DNA from: an uncultured Saprospiraceae bacterium | Lineage (GTDB): Bacteria; Bacteroidota; Bacteroidia; Chitinophagales; Saprospiraceae | Assembly: GCA_937928405.1 (NCBI GenBank) | Contig: CALFWZ010000055.1 | Coordinates: 1 to 64,000 of the forward strand | Length of the DNA: 64,000 nucleotides | Direction: 5' to 3' | In this document: in pieces, positions 22,824 through 30,857 of the stretch | How positions within the stretch are numbered: position 1 is the stretch's first letter | Layout of the letters: each line of letters starts with the position of its first letter | Position numbers and translations under genes: made by a program | The notes under the pieces: model-generated | Databases searched by the model: none | The model's input: the letters and a program-made list of their open reading frames with translations, nothing else | Told to the model about the DNA's origin: nothing

Positions 22824-24965
22824 CTACATCCCAATCTGCTTCTTTAAAACCGCCAAAATCTCCCCAGCCGCCTCCGCGATAATCGTCCCAGGTCCGAAAA
22901 TACCCATGACACCAGCGTCGTACAAAAATTCATAATCACGTGGAGGGATCACACCGCCAGCCACCACCAAAATATCTTCTCGGCCTAAGGCTTTTAGTGC
23001 TTCGACGGTACGCGGTACTAGCGTTTTATGTCCGGCAGCAAGGGAAGAAATTCCGAGGACATGCACATCATTTTCTGCGGCTTGGCGAGCAGCTTCTTCA
23101 GGGGTTTGGAAGAGCGGTCCGATATCGACGTCAAATCCTAAATCCGCAAAACTAGTAGCAATAATTTTTGCACCACGATCGTGTCCGTCTTGTCCTAATT
23201 TGGCGACCATGATACGAGGGCGTCGACCATCGAGGGCCGCAAATTCGTCCGCTAATTTTTGAGTGGCTTTGAATTTTTCATCCATGCTAATTTCTTTTGA
23301 ATACACGCCGCTGACCACTTGCGTACGAGCAACATAACGACCAAAATGTTCCTCCATCGCCGCAGAAATTTCTCCTAGCGTGGCACGCTCACGAGCAGCC
23401 GTGACCGCCAATGCTAGTAGGTTGCCATTTCCATCTTTGGCACAAGTTGCCATTGCTTTTAGGGCTGCTTGTACTTTTGCATCATCCCTTTCTGCCTTTG
23501 CTTTTTGAATACCAGCGATTTGTCCACGACGAACTTCTGCGTTGTCGACTTCTAGTAATTCCATTTCGGTTTGGTCATCCGTTGGAAAAATATTCACGCC
23601 GACAATTTTATCTTTTCCGCTATCGATGCGGGCTTGTTTGCGAGCAGCGGCTTCTTCGATTCGTAGTTTTGGCAAACCATTTTCAATTGCTTTGGTCATT
23701 CCACCCAACGCTTCTACTTCTTGGATTAAAGCCCAGGCACGATCCACCAATTCGGCGGTTAATTTTTCAACATAATAAGAGCCGCCCCACGGATCGACGA
23801 CCTTTGTGATATTGGTTTCTTTTTGTAAATAAATTTGGGTATCACGAGCAATCTTGGCAGAAAAATCTGTGGGCAGCGCCACCGCTTCATCGAGCGAATT
23901 GGTATGTAAAGACTGTGTACCTCCTAAGGTCGCCGCGAGCGCTTCGATACAAGTGCGCGCCACATTATTAAAAGGATCTTGCTCCGTAAGACTCCAACCC
24001 GACGTTTGACAATGCGTCCGTAAGGTCATGGATTTAGGATTTTCTGGATTGAATTGTTTAATAATTTTTGCCCAAAGCATTCTACCTGCTCGGAGCTTCG
24101 CAATTTCCATAAAATGATTCATGCCAATCGCCCAAAAAAAAGACAAGCGTGGCGCAAATTGATCGATGGTCAGACCACTCGCCAACCCAGCTCGGACATA
24201 TTCCAAACCATCTGCCAGCGTGTAGGCCAACTCGATATCGGCCGGAGCACCGGCTTCGTGAATATGGTAACCACTGATACTGATAGAATTAAACTTGGGC
24301 ATTTCTTTCGCGGTATATTCAAAAATATCCGCAATGATTCGCATGGAAGGAGCGGGCGGATAGATATAGGTATTCCGCACCATAAATTCTTTTAAAATAT
24401 CATTCTGAATCGTTCCGCTAAGCAGTTTACGGTCAACACCTTGCTCTTCTCCTGCCACGATATAAAAAGCCATGATCGGAATGACGGCGCCGTTCATCGT
24501 CATGGAAACGGACATTTTATCCAAAGGAATTTGATCGAATAAAATTTTCATATCCTCTACCGTATCAATCGCTACTCCTGCCATGCCTACATCTCCACTC
24601 ACTCGCGGGTGATCAGAATCATACCCTCGGTGGGTCGCCAAGTCAAAAGCGACCGATAATCCTTTTTGTCCGGCGGCAAGATTTCGACGGTAGAAGGCAT
24701 TGCTTTCCGTAGCCGTAGAAAATCCAGCGTATTGACGAATCGTCCATGGTCTTCCACTGTACATCGAACTATAGGGTCCACGCAAAAAAGGAGGTAATCC
24801 AGCCACAAAATTGAGATGGTGCAGATCTTGGGTATCTTCTGACGTATATATTTCTTTAATCGTGATTTGCTCGGGAGTTTCCCAGCTTTGATTCGTAGTC
24901 GAAGTAGTGGCTTTCGCCAAAATAGTTGGGTCGAAAGGTATATTTTTAAAGTCAGGACGGTTCAT
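22824..24965 (-). CDS. scpA: Methylmalonyl-CoA mutase, large subunit
   Basis: A 713-aa adenosylcobalamin-dependent mutase that interconverts succinyl-CoA and methylmalonyl-CoA in propionate metabolism. The N-terminal half is the substrate-binding barrel ([40 protein letters not shown]). The C-terminal B12-binding domain has the cobalamin signature GQDGHDRG (DxHxxG) near residue 600. Length is that of the catalytic large subunit. In many Bacteroidota it pairs with a small subunit encoded next to it, but none is adjacent here, so either the partner lies elsewhere or the enzyme acts as a homodimer. A promoter box only a few nucleotides upstream of the ATG suggests a leaderless transcript. The symbol mutB is also used. 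Confidence 0.95.
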   Translation of the reverse strand: MNRPDFKNIPFDPTILAKATTSTTNQSWETPEQITIKEIYTSEDTQDLHHLNFVAGLPPFLRGPYSSMYSGRPWTIRQYAGFSTATESNAFYRRNLAAGQKGLSVAFDLATHRGYDSDHPRVSGDVGMAGVAIDTVEDMKILFDQIPLDKMSVSMTMNGAVIPIMAFYIVAGEEQGVDRKLLSGTIQNDILKEFMVRNTYIYPPAPSMRIIADIFEYTAKEMPKFNSISISGYHIHEAGAPADIELAYTLADGLEYVRAGLASGLTIDQFAPRLSFFWAIGMNHFMEIAKLRAGRMLWAKIIKQFNPENPKSMTLRTHCQTSGWSLTEQDPFNNVARTCIEALAATLGGTQSLHTNSLDEAVALPTDFSAKIARDTQIYLQKETNITKVVDPWGGSYYVEKLTAELVDRAWALIQEVEALGGMTKAIENGLPKLRIEEAAARKQARIDSGKDKIVGVNIFPTDDQTEMELLEVDNAEVRRGQIAGIQKAKAERDDAKVQAALKAMATCAKDGNGNLLALAVTAARERATLGEISAAMEEHFGRYVARTQVVSGVYSKEISMDEKFKATQKLADEFAALDGRRPRIMVAKLGQDGHDRGAKIIATSFADLGFDVDIGPLFQTPEEAARQAAENDVHVLGISSLAAGHKTLVPRTVEALKALGREDILVVAGGVIPPRDYEFLYDAGVMGIFGPGTIIAEAAGEILAVLKKQIGM

Positions 24966-24969
24966 ATTC

Positions 24970-24977
24970 CAAAGATA
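24970..24977 (-). promoter_or_regulatory. Likely -7 box of the mutase gene, very close to the ATG
   Basis: On the minus strand TATCTTTG matches TAnnTTTG. Only four nucleotides separate it from the ATG at 24965-24963, so transcription would start at or near the start codon. Confidence 0.45.
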
Positions 24978-25140
24978 CGGAGAAAATATAAAAAGGGAAA
25001 AGAAGTCAGCAAATGACCGGTCTCTTCCCCAATCGTCGAAAACTATTTTTTGCTGCTATTGTTTTGACGAAACTATTATTTTACACCGAAAAGATGCGCA
25101 TTTTAGGTTTTTTGGTGGGTTTTAGCTTATAGGTTTTGTT

Positions 25141-25173
25141 TTGCCAAGTCTAGCGGAAAAAGGATTAATTTTG
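25141..25173 (+). promoter_or_regulatory. Likely promoter of the M16 peptidase gene
   Basis: TTG at 25141-25143 and TAATTTTG at 25166-25173 with a 22-nt spacer match the Bacteroidota -33/-7 pattern. The start ATG follows 29 nt later at 25203. Confidence 0.6.
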
Positions 25174-25202
25174 TGATTCTAAATTTAATACTGATTAATT
25201 TC

Positions 25203-26465
25203 ATGATAGCATTTGAAAAATTTACGTTAGACAACGGGTTACGGGTTTTGGTACATGAGGATGATAGTACGCCTATGGTAGCCGTCAACGTAGTGTATAA
25301 TGTGGGCGCGAGAGATGAGTCTCCAGAGAAAACGGGTTTTGCGCATTTATTTGAACATTTGATGTTTAGTGGATCGGAGAATATTCCTGATTTTGACGGA
25401 CCAATTCAGTTGGCAGGAGGAGAGAACAATGCTTTTACCAATAATGATATCACCAATTTTTACGACCTGCTACCTGCAGAAAATATGGAGACGGCATTTT
25501 GGCTAGAATCTGACCGAATGAAGATGTTGAAATTTGATCAGAAGAATCTGGAAATTCAGCAAAAGGTAGTGATTGAAGAATTTAAGGAGACTTGTTTAAA
25601 TCAGCCTTACGGAGATGCTTGGCATTATTTAGCAGACATGGCTTACAAGATTCATCCTTACCGCTGGCCAACCATTGGTAAGATTCCTAAGCACGTAGAG
25701 GATGCCACACTGGAAGAAGTAAAAGAATTTTTCTTTAATTATTATCGTCCAAATAATGCGATTCTGGTAGTCGCAGGAAAGACAACGGTCGCCCAAGTAA
25801 AACAGCTCTCAGAAAAATGGTTTGCGGATATCCCAAGTGGTCGTAGACCAGAACGTAAGATTGAGGTAGAGCCTCCACAACGAGCCATTCAAAAACAAAT
25901 CAATCTCGCTAAAGTCCCTTCCGATGCTTTATATCTAGCTTTTCATTGTCCTGCTCGAGTGGATAAGGATTATTACGCAGCCGACCTAACTTCGGATATT
26001 CTTTGTAATGGTCAATCAAGTCGCTTGTACCGCAAGCTATATAAAGAGCAGCGTTTGTTTAATAGTATTGATGCTTTTATCACGGGCAATATTGATCCAG
26101 GGTTATTAATCATTGAAGGACGGCCGATGCCTGGGGTCAGTTTAGAGAAAGCAGAAGCAGCCATCTGGAAAGAATTGGATTTACTTAAAAAAGAAGGACC
26201 GACGGAATTAGAATTACAGAAATATAAAAACAAGATTGAGAGTTTGTTGATTTTTTCTGAATCTAATATTTTAAATAAAGCGATTAACCTAGCATATTTT
26301 GAATTGCTTGGAGACCCAGATTTGATCAATACAGAAAAAGAAGCCTATCTGAAAGTGACCATAGGAGACATTGTTCGATTGTCCAATAATATTTTTACGG
26401 AGGAAAATTGTTCAGAATTATATTACAAAGCAGCCCCGGAAGTCGCCACAGAAGTGGATAAGTAA
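25203..26465 (+). CDS. M16-family zinc peptidase
   Basis: A 420-aa insulinase-like peptidase. The inverted zinc motif HLFEH lies at 48-52 in a GFAHLFEHLMFSGSENI context, followed by the distal glutamate region VVIEEFKE (about 122-129). The first half is the active M16 domain and the second (about 190-370) the M16_C domain. No signal peptide is present with the ATG at 25203. A frame to 25173 begins inside the promoter box and is rejected. M16 proteins with an active site often pair with an inactive partner; no partner is present here and the downstream gene is convergent. Confidence 0.92.
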   Translation: MIAFEKFTLDNGLRVLVHEDDSTPMVAVNVVYNVGARDESPEKTGFAHLFEHLMFSGSENIPDFDGPIQLAGGENNAFTNNDITNFYDLLPAENMETAFWLESDRMKMLKFDQKNLEIQQKVVIEEFKETCLNQPYGDAWHYLADMAYKIHPYRWPTIGKIPKHVEDATLEEVKEFFFNYYRPNNAILVVAGKTTVAQVKQLSEKWFADIPSGRRPERKIEVEPPQRAIQKQINLAKVPSDALYLAFHCPARVDKDYYAADLTSDILCNGQSSRLYRKLYKEQRLFNSIDAFITGNIDPGLLIIEGRPMPGVSLEKAEAAIWKELDLLKKEGPTELELQKYKNKIESLLIFSESNILNKAINLAYFELLGDPDLINTEKEAYLKVTIGDIVRLSNNIFTEENCSELYYKAAPEVATEVDK

Positions 26466-26474
26466 CTCTTCTTT

Positions 26475-26867
26475 CTAAATGATATTTCTAAATTGATCAT
26501 TCTTCCTGAGGTATTCTAGTTTACTTTGAAATAGTAAACCCATCTTTTCAGCTCTACTTTTTATCTCTTCTACTTTTTCTCCACTAAAACGCTGATCGAG
26601 TGTACTATTCAGTAATTCCAACCATCGATCAAAATGTCTTTTTTCAATAGGAAGTGGTTGGTGTTTGGAGAAGGCATTGCCTTTATACTCGCGCGCTCCA
26701 AAAAGCACTGTATTCCAAAAACCGTACATTCGTTCCAAGTGAGGCGTCCAATTGTCGTTGACAATGACAGCAGCGAATACGGGGCCGATTAATGGGTCTT
26801 TACTAACTTCATGATAGAAGGCGTCGACAAAAATTTTTATATCTTCTTTGTTGGAGATGTCTTTCAT
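26475..26867 (-). CDS. Group III truncated haemoglobin
   Basis: A 130-aa haem protein of the TrHb3 (P/group III) class. The pattern FVDAFYHEVSKDPLIGPVF near the N-terminus, the WTPHLERMYGFWNTVLFG region and the proximal-His region HFDRWLELL fit. Group III globins are thought to act in oxygen, NO or peroxide chemistry rather than simple oxygen storage. It is monocistronic and convergent with the M16 gene (9 nt between stops). Confidence 0.88.
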   Translation of the reverse strand: MKDISNKEDIKIFVDAFYHEVSKDPLIGPVFAAVIVNDNWTPHLERMYGFWNTVLFGAREYKGNAFSKHQPLPIEKRHFDRWLELLNSTLDQRFSGEKVEEIKSRAEKMGLLFQSKLEYLRKNDQFRNII

Positions 26868-26990
26868 AATTATGGGTATTTTGTGAATCCCTTTAGATGT
26901 AAAGTTAACAACTTATGAATAGAATCATCAATCTGTTCATTATTCAATCAAGTAAGATCTTCACTTTGTAAAACAACTAAAATTTTAAGA

Positions 26991-28802
26991 CTAAAACATA
27001 CTCACATATCCAAAATGCGTCTTCACCGATCGAAAATCAAATCCTGTATTCTGTTGCTTTCCAACCGCCAAACTAAATCCAAACAAACCCACTTTCGTCT
27101 CAAAAGTAATCCCCGCTCCCATCCCAGCAGGGCGATCAAAATTACGTTGATCTACTCTGACATTTTCGGTATAACCTAAATCCCCAAAAGCAAAGAGATA
27201 AGAATTTTGTCCTAACAATAGTCGCAGCTCTAAAGTCGCTACTGCGTAGTTGGTTACAAAAATCGATTCTTCATCAAAGCCGCGTAAAATTCGATTTCCA
27301 CCAATTCGAAACTGCTCATTTTGGTACACTGGATTATCGGCAAGAATGTATCCACCTCGAATTCCCGTTTTTAGTACCGTTCGCCGCGATAGCGAAAAAT
27401 AATAGGCAGCCTGTCCGCTCAATTGGTATTGAAAACTTTGCAGGTTGATCGTATCATACAATGCTTCAGGATCAAACTCTGTAGACGCCAATTCTAAAAT
27501 TTTATTGTTCTTATTGATTCGCTTTAGTCCTGCTCCACCCCGCAAGTTGAGCATCCAACCTTTACTAGGATTAAAACGGTAATTGAGTTTTTGAATCTGA
27601 TATTCTAACCCAAAACTAGAGCGATTGATATCTAAAATCGTCGGTAGTCGCCGACTCTGTAAAAGCAATGCCTCATTTATACTCAACACATTGGTGGTCG
27701 ATTGATTCCAAAACACCCGTAGATAAGTCCCAGCTTCAAAAAGGTATTGGACACCTAAATCTGAGATAACATCAAGGTATGCAGTATCTCGTTTATACAA
27801 ATCAAATTTCAGATCCATTCCAAAAGGCGTATCTAAAATATAGGGATAGCCCAGTTCGATATTCAACTCTTGCGTCTGTGGCCGGAGCTGCTGAAATTCG
27901 GCATAAATTTTTTCTCCTCGACCAAATTGATTATTCAGATCCGCGTTAAAAGTTCCCGTCAATTGGAAGGTTCGGACTTCAGGGGTATTGGGTCCGGCAG
28001 ATTGTGTACGGGGTTGTAAGCCTACTAGAAAATCGAAACGGCTCGCATTTTTTCTATCAATAAAAAGATTGATCGTTGCCTGATCGCCCACAAAGGTGAC
28101 GGTGGCGTTTTGTTTTTCTATGACAAAAGGAAGTTCTCGTAAACGAGTTTTTATTTTCAATACCTGCTCTCGGCTGTAGAGTTCTCCGCTTTTAACACCT
28201 AAATAATTTTCTAAATAACGGGTCGTGATTTTTGCGTTACCATAGATTTTTATTTTATCAAAATAGATGAGTCGATTTTTTTGCATAAAAATTTTTGCAC
28301 CGATCTTTCCTTCTTCTATTAGAATATCATCAAGCCAAACAGAGGCAAAAGGATAACCGTTATTTTCGGCGTAGCTTAGGAGGTTTTCCTGAATCTTGAC
28401 TAGTTCTTGATAGCGAAAAGGTTTGCCATCTAAGAGTCGTTCCCGAAAACCTACTTGCTCTAAAAACACATTTTCTACATTTCCATTTTGCAAGCTCGTC
28501 CATTCATATTGTGGTCCAGTTTGTAGATTAACCATTGCCACAGTATCTCGCCAAATGATCGTATCAATACTCGCCGCGAGGTAAGCATCATTGTGTAAAA
28601 CGGTAATTATCTCTTGCAGATTTTCAACTAGACTGAGCGAATCAGAATAAACTTCCGGAAGTTCTTCCCAGGCTGGATGCATTTTTTCTGTTCCAGTAAT
28701 TTTAAGATCTAAGACTACGGAACGCTGGGCCACAAGCAAACTACTACTACTGATATACAATAGCATGGTAATTAAAACCCAAAAGAATACGCCTATCCTC
28801 AT
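26991..28802 (-). CDS. BamA/TamA-like outer membrane protein (Omp85 superfamily)
   Basis: A 603-aa exported protein. A signal peptide covers about 1-25. Residues 30-240 resemble POTRA domains (YENNGYPFASVWLDDILIEE, then KNRLIYFDKIKIYGNAKITT). The C-terminal half is a 16-strand-like surface antigen barrel with FRIGGNRILRGFDEES (the conserved RGF loop) and a final segment ending in aromatic FGYVSMF. It belongs to the Omp85 superfamily, but lacks the length of BamA, so a TamA-like assembly or transport role is more likely. Monocistronic and divergent from hemW. Confidence 0.85.
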   Translation of the reverse strand: MRIGVFFWVLITMLLYISSSSLLVAQRSVVLDLKITGTEKMHPAWEELPEVYSDSLSLVENLQEIITVLHNDAYLAASIDTIIWRDTVAMVNLQTGPQYEWTSLQNGNVENVFLEQVGFRERLLDGKPFRYQELVKIQENLLSYAENNGYPFASVWLDDILIEEGKIGAKIFMQKNRLIYFDKIKIYGNAKITTRYLENYLGVKSGELYSREQVLKIKTRLRELPFVIEKQNATVTFVGDQATINLFIDRKNASRFDFLVGLQPRTQSAGPNTPEVRTFQLTGTFNADLNNQFGRGEKIYAEFQQLRPQTQELNIELGYPYILDTPFGMDLKFDLYKRDTAYLDVISDLGVQYLFEAGTYLRVFWNQSTTNVLSINEALLLQSRRLPTILDINRSSFGLEYQIQKLNYRFNPSKGWMLNLRGGAGLKRINKNNKILELASTEFDPEALYDTINLQSFQYQLSGQAAYYFSLSRRTVLKTGIRGGYILADNPVYQNEQFRIGGNRILRGFDEESIFVTNYAVATLELRLLLGQNSYLFAFGDLGYTENVRVDQRNFDRPAGMGAGITFETKVGLFGFSLAVGKQQNTGFDFRSVKTHFGYVSMF

Positions 28803-28842
28803 TCTAAGCTAAAAAATTATACTTCCATAAAATTGAAATGAC

Positions 28843-28874
28843 AAATCAACGATTCAACAAATCAACGATTCAAC
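28843..28874 (+). repeat. Two copies of a 16-bp TCAAC repeat upstream of hemW
   Basis: AAATCAACGATTCAAC occurs twice in perfect tandem (28843-28858 and 28859-28874). Each copy is two octamers, AAATCAAC and GATTCAAC; the first octamer equals the microsatellite unit at 6852-6967 and has the same orientation relative to the downstream gene. Confidence 0.85.
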
Positions 28875-28934
28875 AAAAAAAGAATCCGTACTTTTACCCC
28901 AACGTCTCCGTCCGTGTAACGAGATTCTTTTTTT
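28875..28934 (+). promoter_or_regulatory. Long-loop hairpin ending 4 nt before the hemW start
   Basis: AAAAAAAGAATC (28875-28886) and GATTCTTTTTTT (28923-28934) are perfectly complementary over 12 bp with a 36-nt loop. The right arm ends in a T-run just before the ATG at 28939, so it might terminate read-through or mask the translation start. Confidence 0.45.
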
Positions 28935-28938
28935 ACTT

Positions 28939-30069
28939 ATGTCTGGCATCTATCTCCATATTCCATTTTGCAAACAAGCTTGTCATTATTGCAATTTTCA
29001 CTTTTCTACTTCGCTAAAATACCGAAAAGAAATGGTAGCTGCGCTTTGTGTGGAAATCGAGCGTAGGGTTGATTATCTTCCAGACGAGCCTATCGAAACG
29101 ATCTATTTCGGTGGTGGTACCCCCTCTATTCTAAACGACGAAGAGTTGGCAGAAATTTTTGCAACCCTTCAAAAACATTTTACCATCTCACCTGAGGCGG
29201 AGATTACGTTAGAAGCCAATCCAGACGACTTGTCGGAAGTACGACTAAAAACACTAAAGGATTCGCCTGTCAATCGGTTAAGTATCGGCGTACAATCTTT
29301 TTTCCAAGAAGATCTCGTGTATATGAACCGCGCCCACGATGCCCAAGAGGCGGAACGATCTATTCAACTAGCACAAGATTTTAGTTTTCAGAATTTAAGT
29401 ATTGATCTAATCTACGGAGCACCCACCACTACCGACGAGCATTGGGCTGCCAACGTAGACAAACTTATCCGTTGGAAAATTCCGCACCTCTCTTGTTATG
29501 CCTTAACAGTAGAACCCGGAACAGCACTCGATCACTTCATCAAAAAAGGAACCGCTCTACCCGTAGACGAAGCCAAAGCTGCTCGACAATTCACCTACCT
29601 CATGAACACCTTGGAAGCTGCTGGTTATGAGCATTACGAAATCTCCAATTTTTGTTTACCTGGCCAGCACGCTCGGCATAACACCAATTACTGGCGGGGC
29701 GTCCCTTATCTCGGCATTGGTCCCTCGGCCCACTCTTTCGATGGCCCTTCTCGTCAATGGAACGTCGCCAATAACGCCAAGTATTTAAAAGGTATAAAAA
29801 ACCAGACTATTGTTTTTGAAAAAGAAATACTCTCCCCCGCTGATCAACACAACGAATACATCATGACGGCACTCCGCACCAAATGGGGCGTTGATCTTTC
29901 TTTTTTAGAGGAGCGGTGGGGCCTGCCTATTGCAGAAGAATTTGCCAAAGGAATGGCTGTGGTGATTGACCGTGGAGAGGCAGAACGCAACGGGACGACT
30001 TATCAATTGACGAAGCAGGGAAGATTGTTGGCGGATGGAATTGCGGCGGGGTTATTTTTGGAAGATTAG
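28939..30069 (+). CDS. hemW: Radical SAM haem chaperone HemW
   Basis: A 376-aa radical SAM protein. The N-terminal GIYLHIPFCKQACHYCNF carries the cluster cysteines Cys11, Cys15 and Cys18 followed by the Cys-x-Phe type context of the HemN/HemW group; IYFGGGTPSIL and LSIGVQSF are further family motifs, and the C-terminal HemN domain is present (EYIMTALRTKWGVD). HemW binds haem and delivers it to respiratory proteins; it was formerly annotated as an oxygen-independent coproporphyrinogen oxidase. The length of about 376 aa and absence of the long N-terminal part of HemN favour HemW. Confidence 0.93.
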   Translation: MSGIYLHIPFCKQACHYCNFHFSTSLKYRKEMVAALCVEIERRVDYLPDEPIETIYFGGGTPSILNDEELAEIFATLQKHFTISPEAEITLEANPDDLSEVRLKTLKDSPVNRLSIGVQSFFQEDLVYMNRAHDAQEAERSIQLAQDFSFQNLSIDLIYGAPTTTDEHWAANVDKLIRWKIPHLSCYALTVEPGTALDHFIKKGTALPVDEAKAARQFTYLMNTLEAAGYEHYEISNFCLPGQHARHNTNYWRGVPYLGIGPSAHSFDGPSRQWNVANNAKYLKGIKNQTIVFEKEILSPADQHNEYIMTALRTKWGVDLSFLEERWGLPIAEEFAKGMAVVIDRGEAERNGTTYQLTKQGRLLADGIAAGLFLED

Positions 30070-30119
30070 AACGATTTTGTTTAAGTCTATCTAGCAATCG
30101 CTCTTTAACGCCAATTTAT

Positions 30120-30127
30120 TACCTTTG
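30120..30127 (+). promoter_or_regulatory. Likely -7 box of the 163-aa gene
   Basis: TACCTTTG followed by C fits TAnnTTTG(C) and lies 31 nt before the ATG at 30159. No -33 TTG stands out. Confidence 0.5.
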
Positions 30128-30158
30128 CTTTCATTCTAAAAAATAACAACACACACAC

Positions 30159-30650
30159 ATGAAACACCACTGTCTTCACATCCACGCGATTGACCTTTTT
30201 AAAAAGGATCAATCCTCTGATAAAATTTATCTTGATTCCCTTTCAGAAGACATCATCGTACAAGCCGATGGATTTTGGGCTTTTGACGATTTAAGTGCTA
30301 AAATTTTGGATAGTCATAAATTAAAAATTTCCTTTGAAAAACATTTAAATCTAAGAATTGGAAATCGACTGTCACGGTCTTTTGCTACGCAAAAAAGAGC
30401 CATCCCAAAATTTCTTTATAAGCTGTCTTTTAATGGAATCCCGGGTCAGGATCCAATCGGAGTTTATAAAAATTCAAATCTGATTGTTTCTGAAGTTTGT
30501 TTACGAATGCTCAGAACAGAAGGCTTAGTAAAAGCAGAAAGTGATTTAATTCCAGGGACGATTGAGGATTATTTTGAAAATAATCAACAGTTTTTTTGGA
30601 TGCCGGATAAGGTTAGAGAAGAATTTATAGAACGGTTTATCTTGGTGTGA
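30159..30650 (+). CDS. Hypothetical protein, 163 aa
   Basis: A soluble 163-aa protein with a histidine-rich N-terminus (MKHHCLHIHAIDLF), no signal peptide and no family that I recognise. The middle is basic (LRIGNRLSRSFATQKRAIPK), the C-terminal part acidic. Clear promoter box and a leader rich in ACAC before the ATG support a real gene. It is followed by the first of two palindromic repeats, which has a T-run and may terminate it. Confidence 0.55.
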   Translation: MKHHCLHIHAIDLFKKDQSSDKIYLDSLSEDIIVQADGFWAFDDLSAKILDSHKLKISFEKHLNLRIGNRLSRSFATQKRAIPKFLYKLSFNGIPGQDPIGVYKNSNLIVSEVCLRMLRTEGLVKAESDLIPGTIEDYFENNQQFFWMPDKVREEFIERFILV

Positions 30651-30732
30651 GGTGGTGTCTTTTATTTATACCACTTAAGTACGTGTTCAAAATAAGAAAT
30701 ATCACTCAACTAGGTTTTCTTCTGGACATACT

Positions 30733-30777
30733 TTAAGCCAGCAATATGATTATTATTGGCTTAATCTCTATTTTTTT
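30733..30777 (+). terminator. Palindrome copy 1 with T-run (terminator-like)
   Basis: TTAAGCCA (30733-30740) and TGGCTTAA (30757-30764) form an inverted repeat that continues inward, followed by a T-rich run at 30770-30777. It is a 35-nt near-duplicate of the element at 30785-30819. Confidence 0.6.
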
Positions 30778-30784
30778 AGACACA

Positions 30785-30819
30785 TTAAGCCAGTAATACG
30801 ATTATTATTGGCTTAATCT
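30785..30819 (+). promoter_or_regulatory. Palindrome copy 2, possible operator of the ATPase gene
   Basis: Differs from copy 1 at two of 35 positions and pairs better: a 14-bp stem with one G-T pair. Its right arm includes a TTG that could be a -33 element, with a TATTTTGC sequence about 15 nt further on. Its position overlapping a potential promoter suggests a binding site for a dimeric regulator. No dedicated regulator gene is adjacent. Confidence 0.45.
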
Positions 30820-30857
30820 TGTTATTTTGCATAGAATTCAACATAAAAGTGGAATCT

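Noticed and set aside
23411-23809. A 132-codon open frame opposite the methylmalonyl-CoA mutase gene
   Set aside because: It is antisense to a strongly conserved gene and has low-complexity sequence; a shadow frame.
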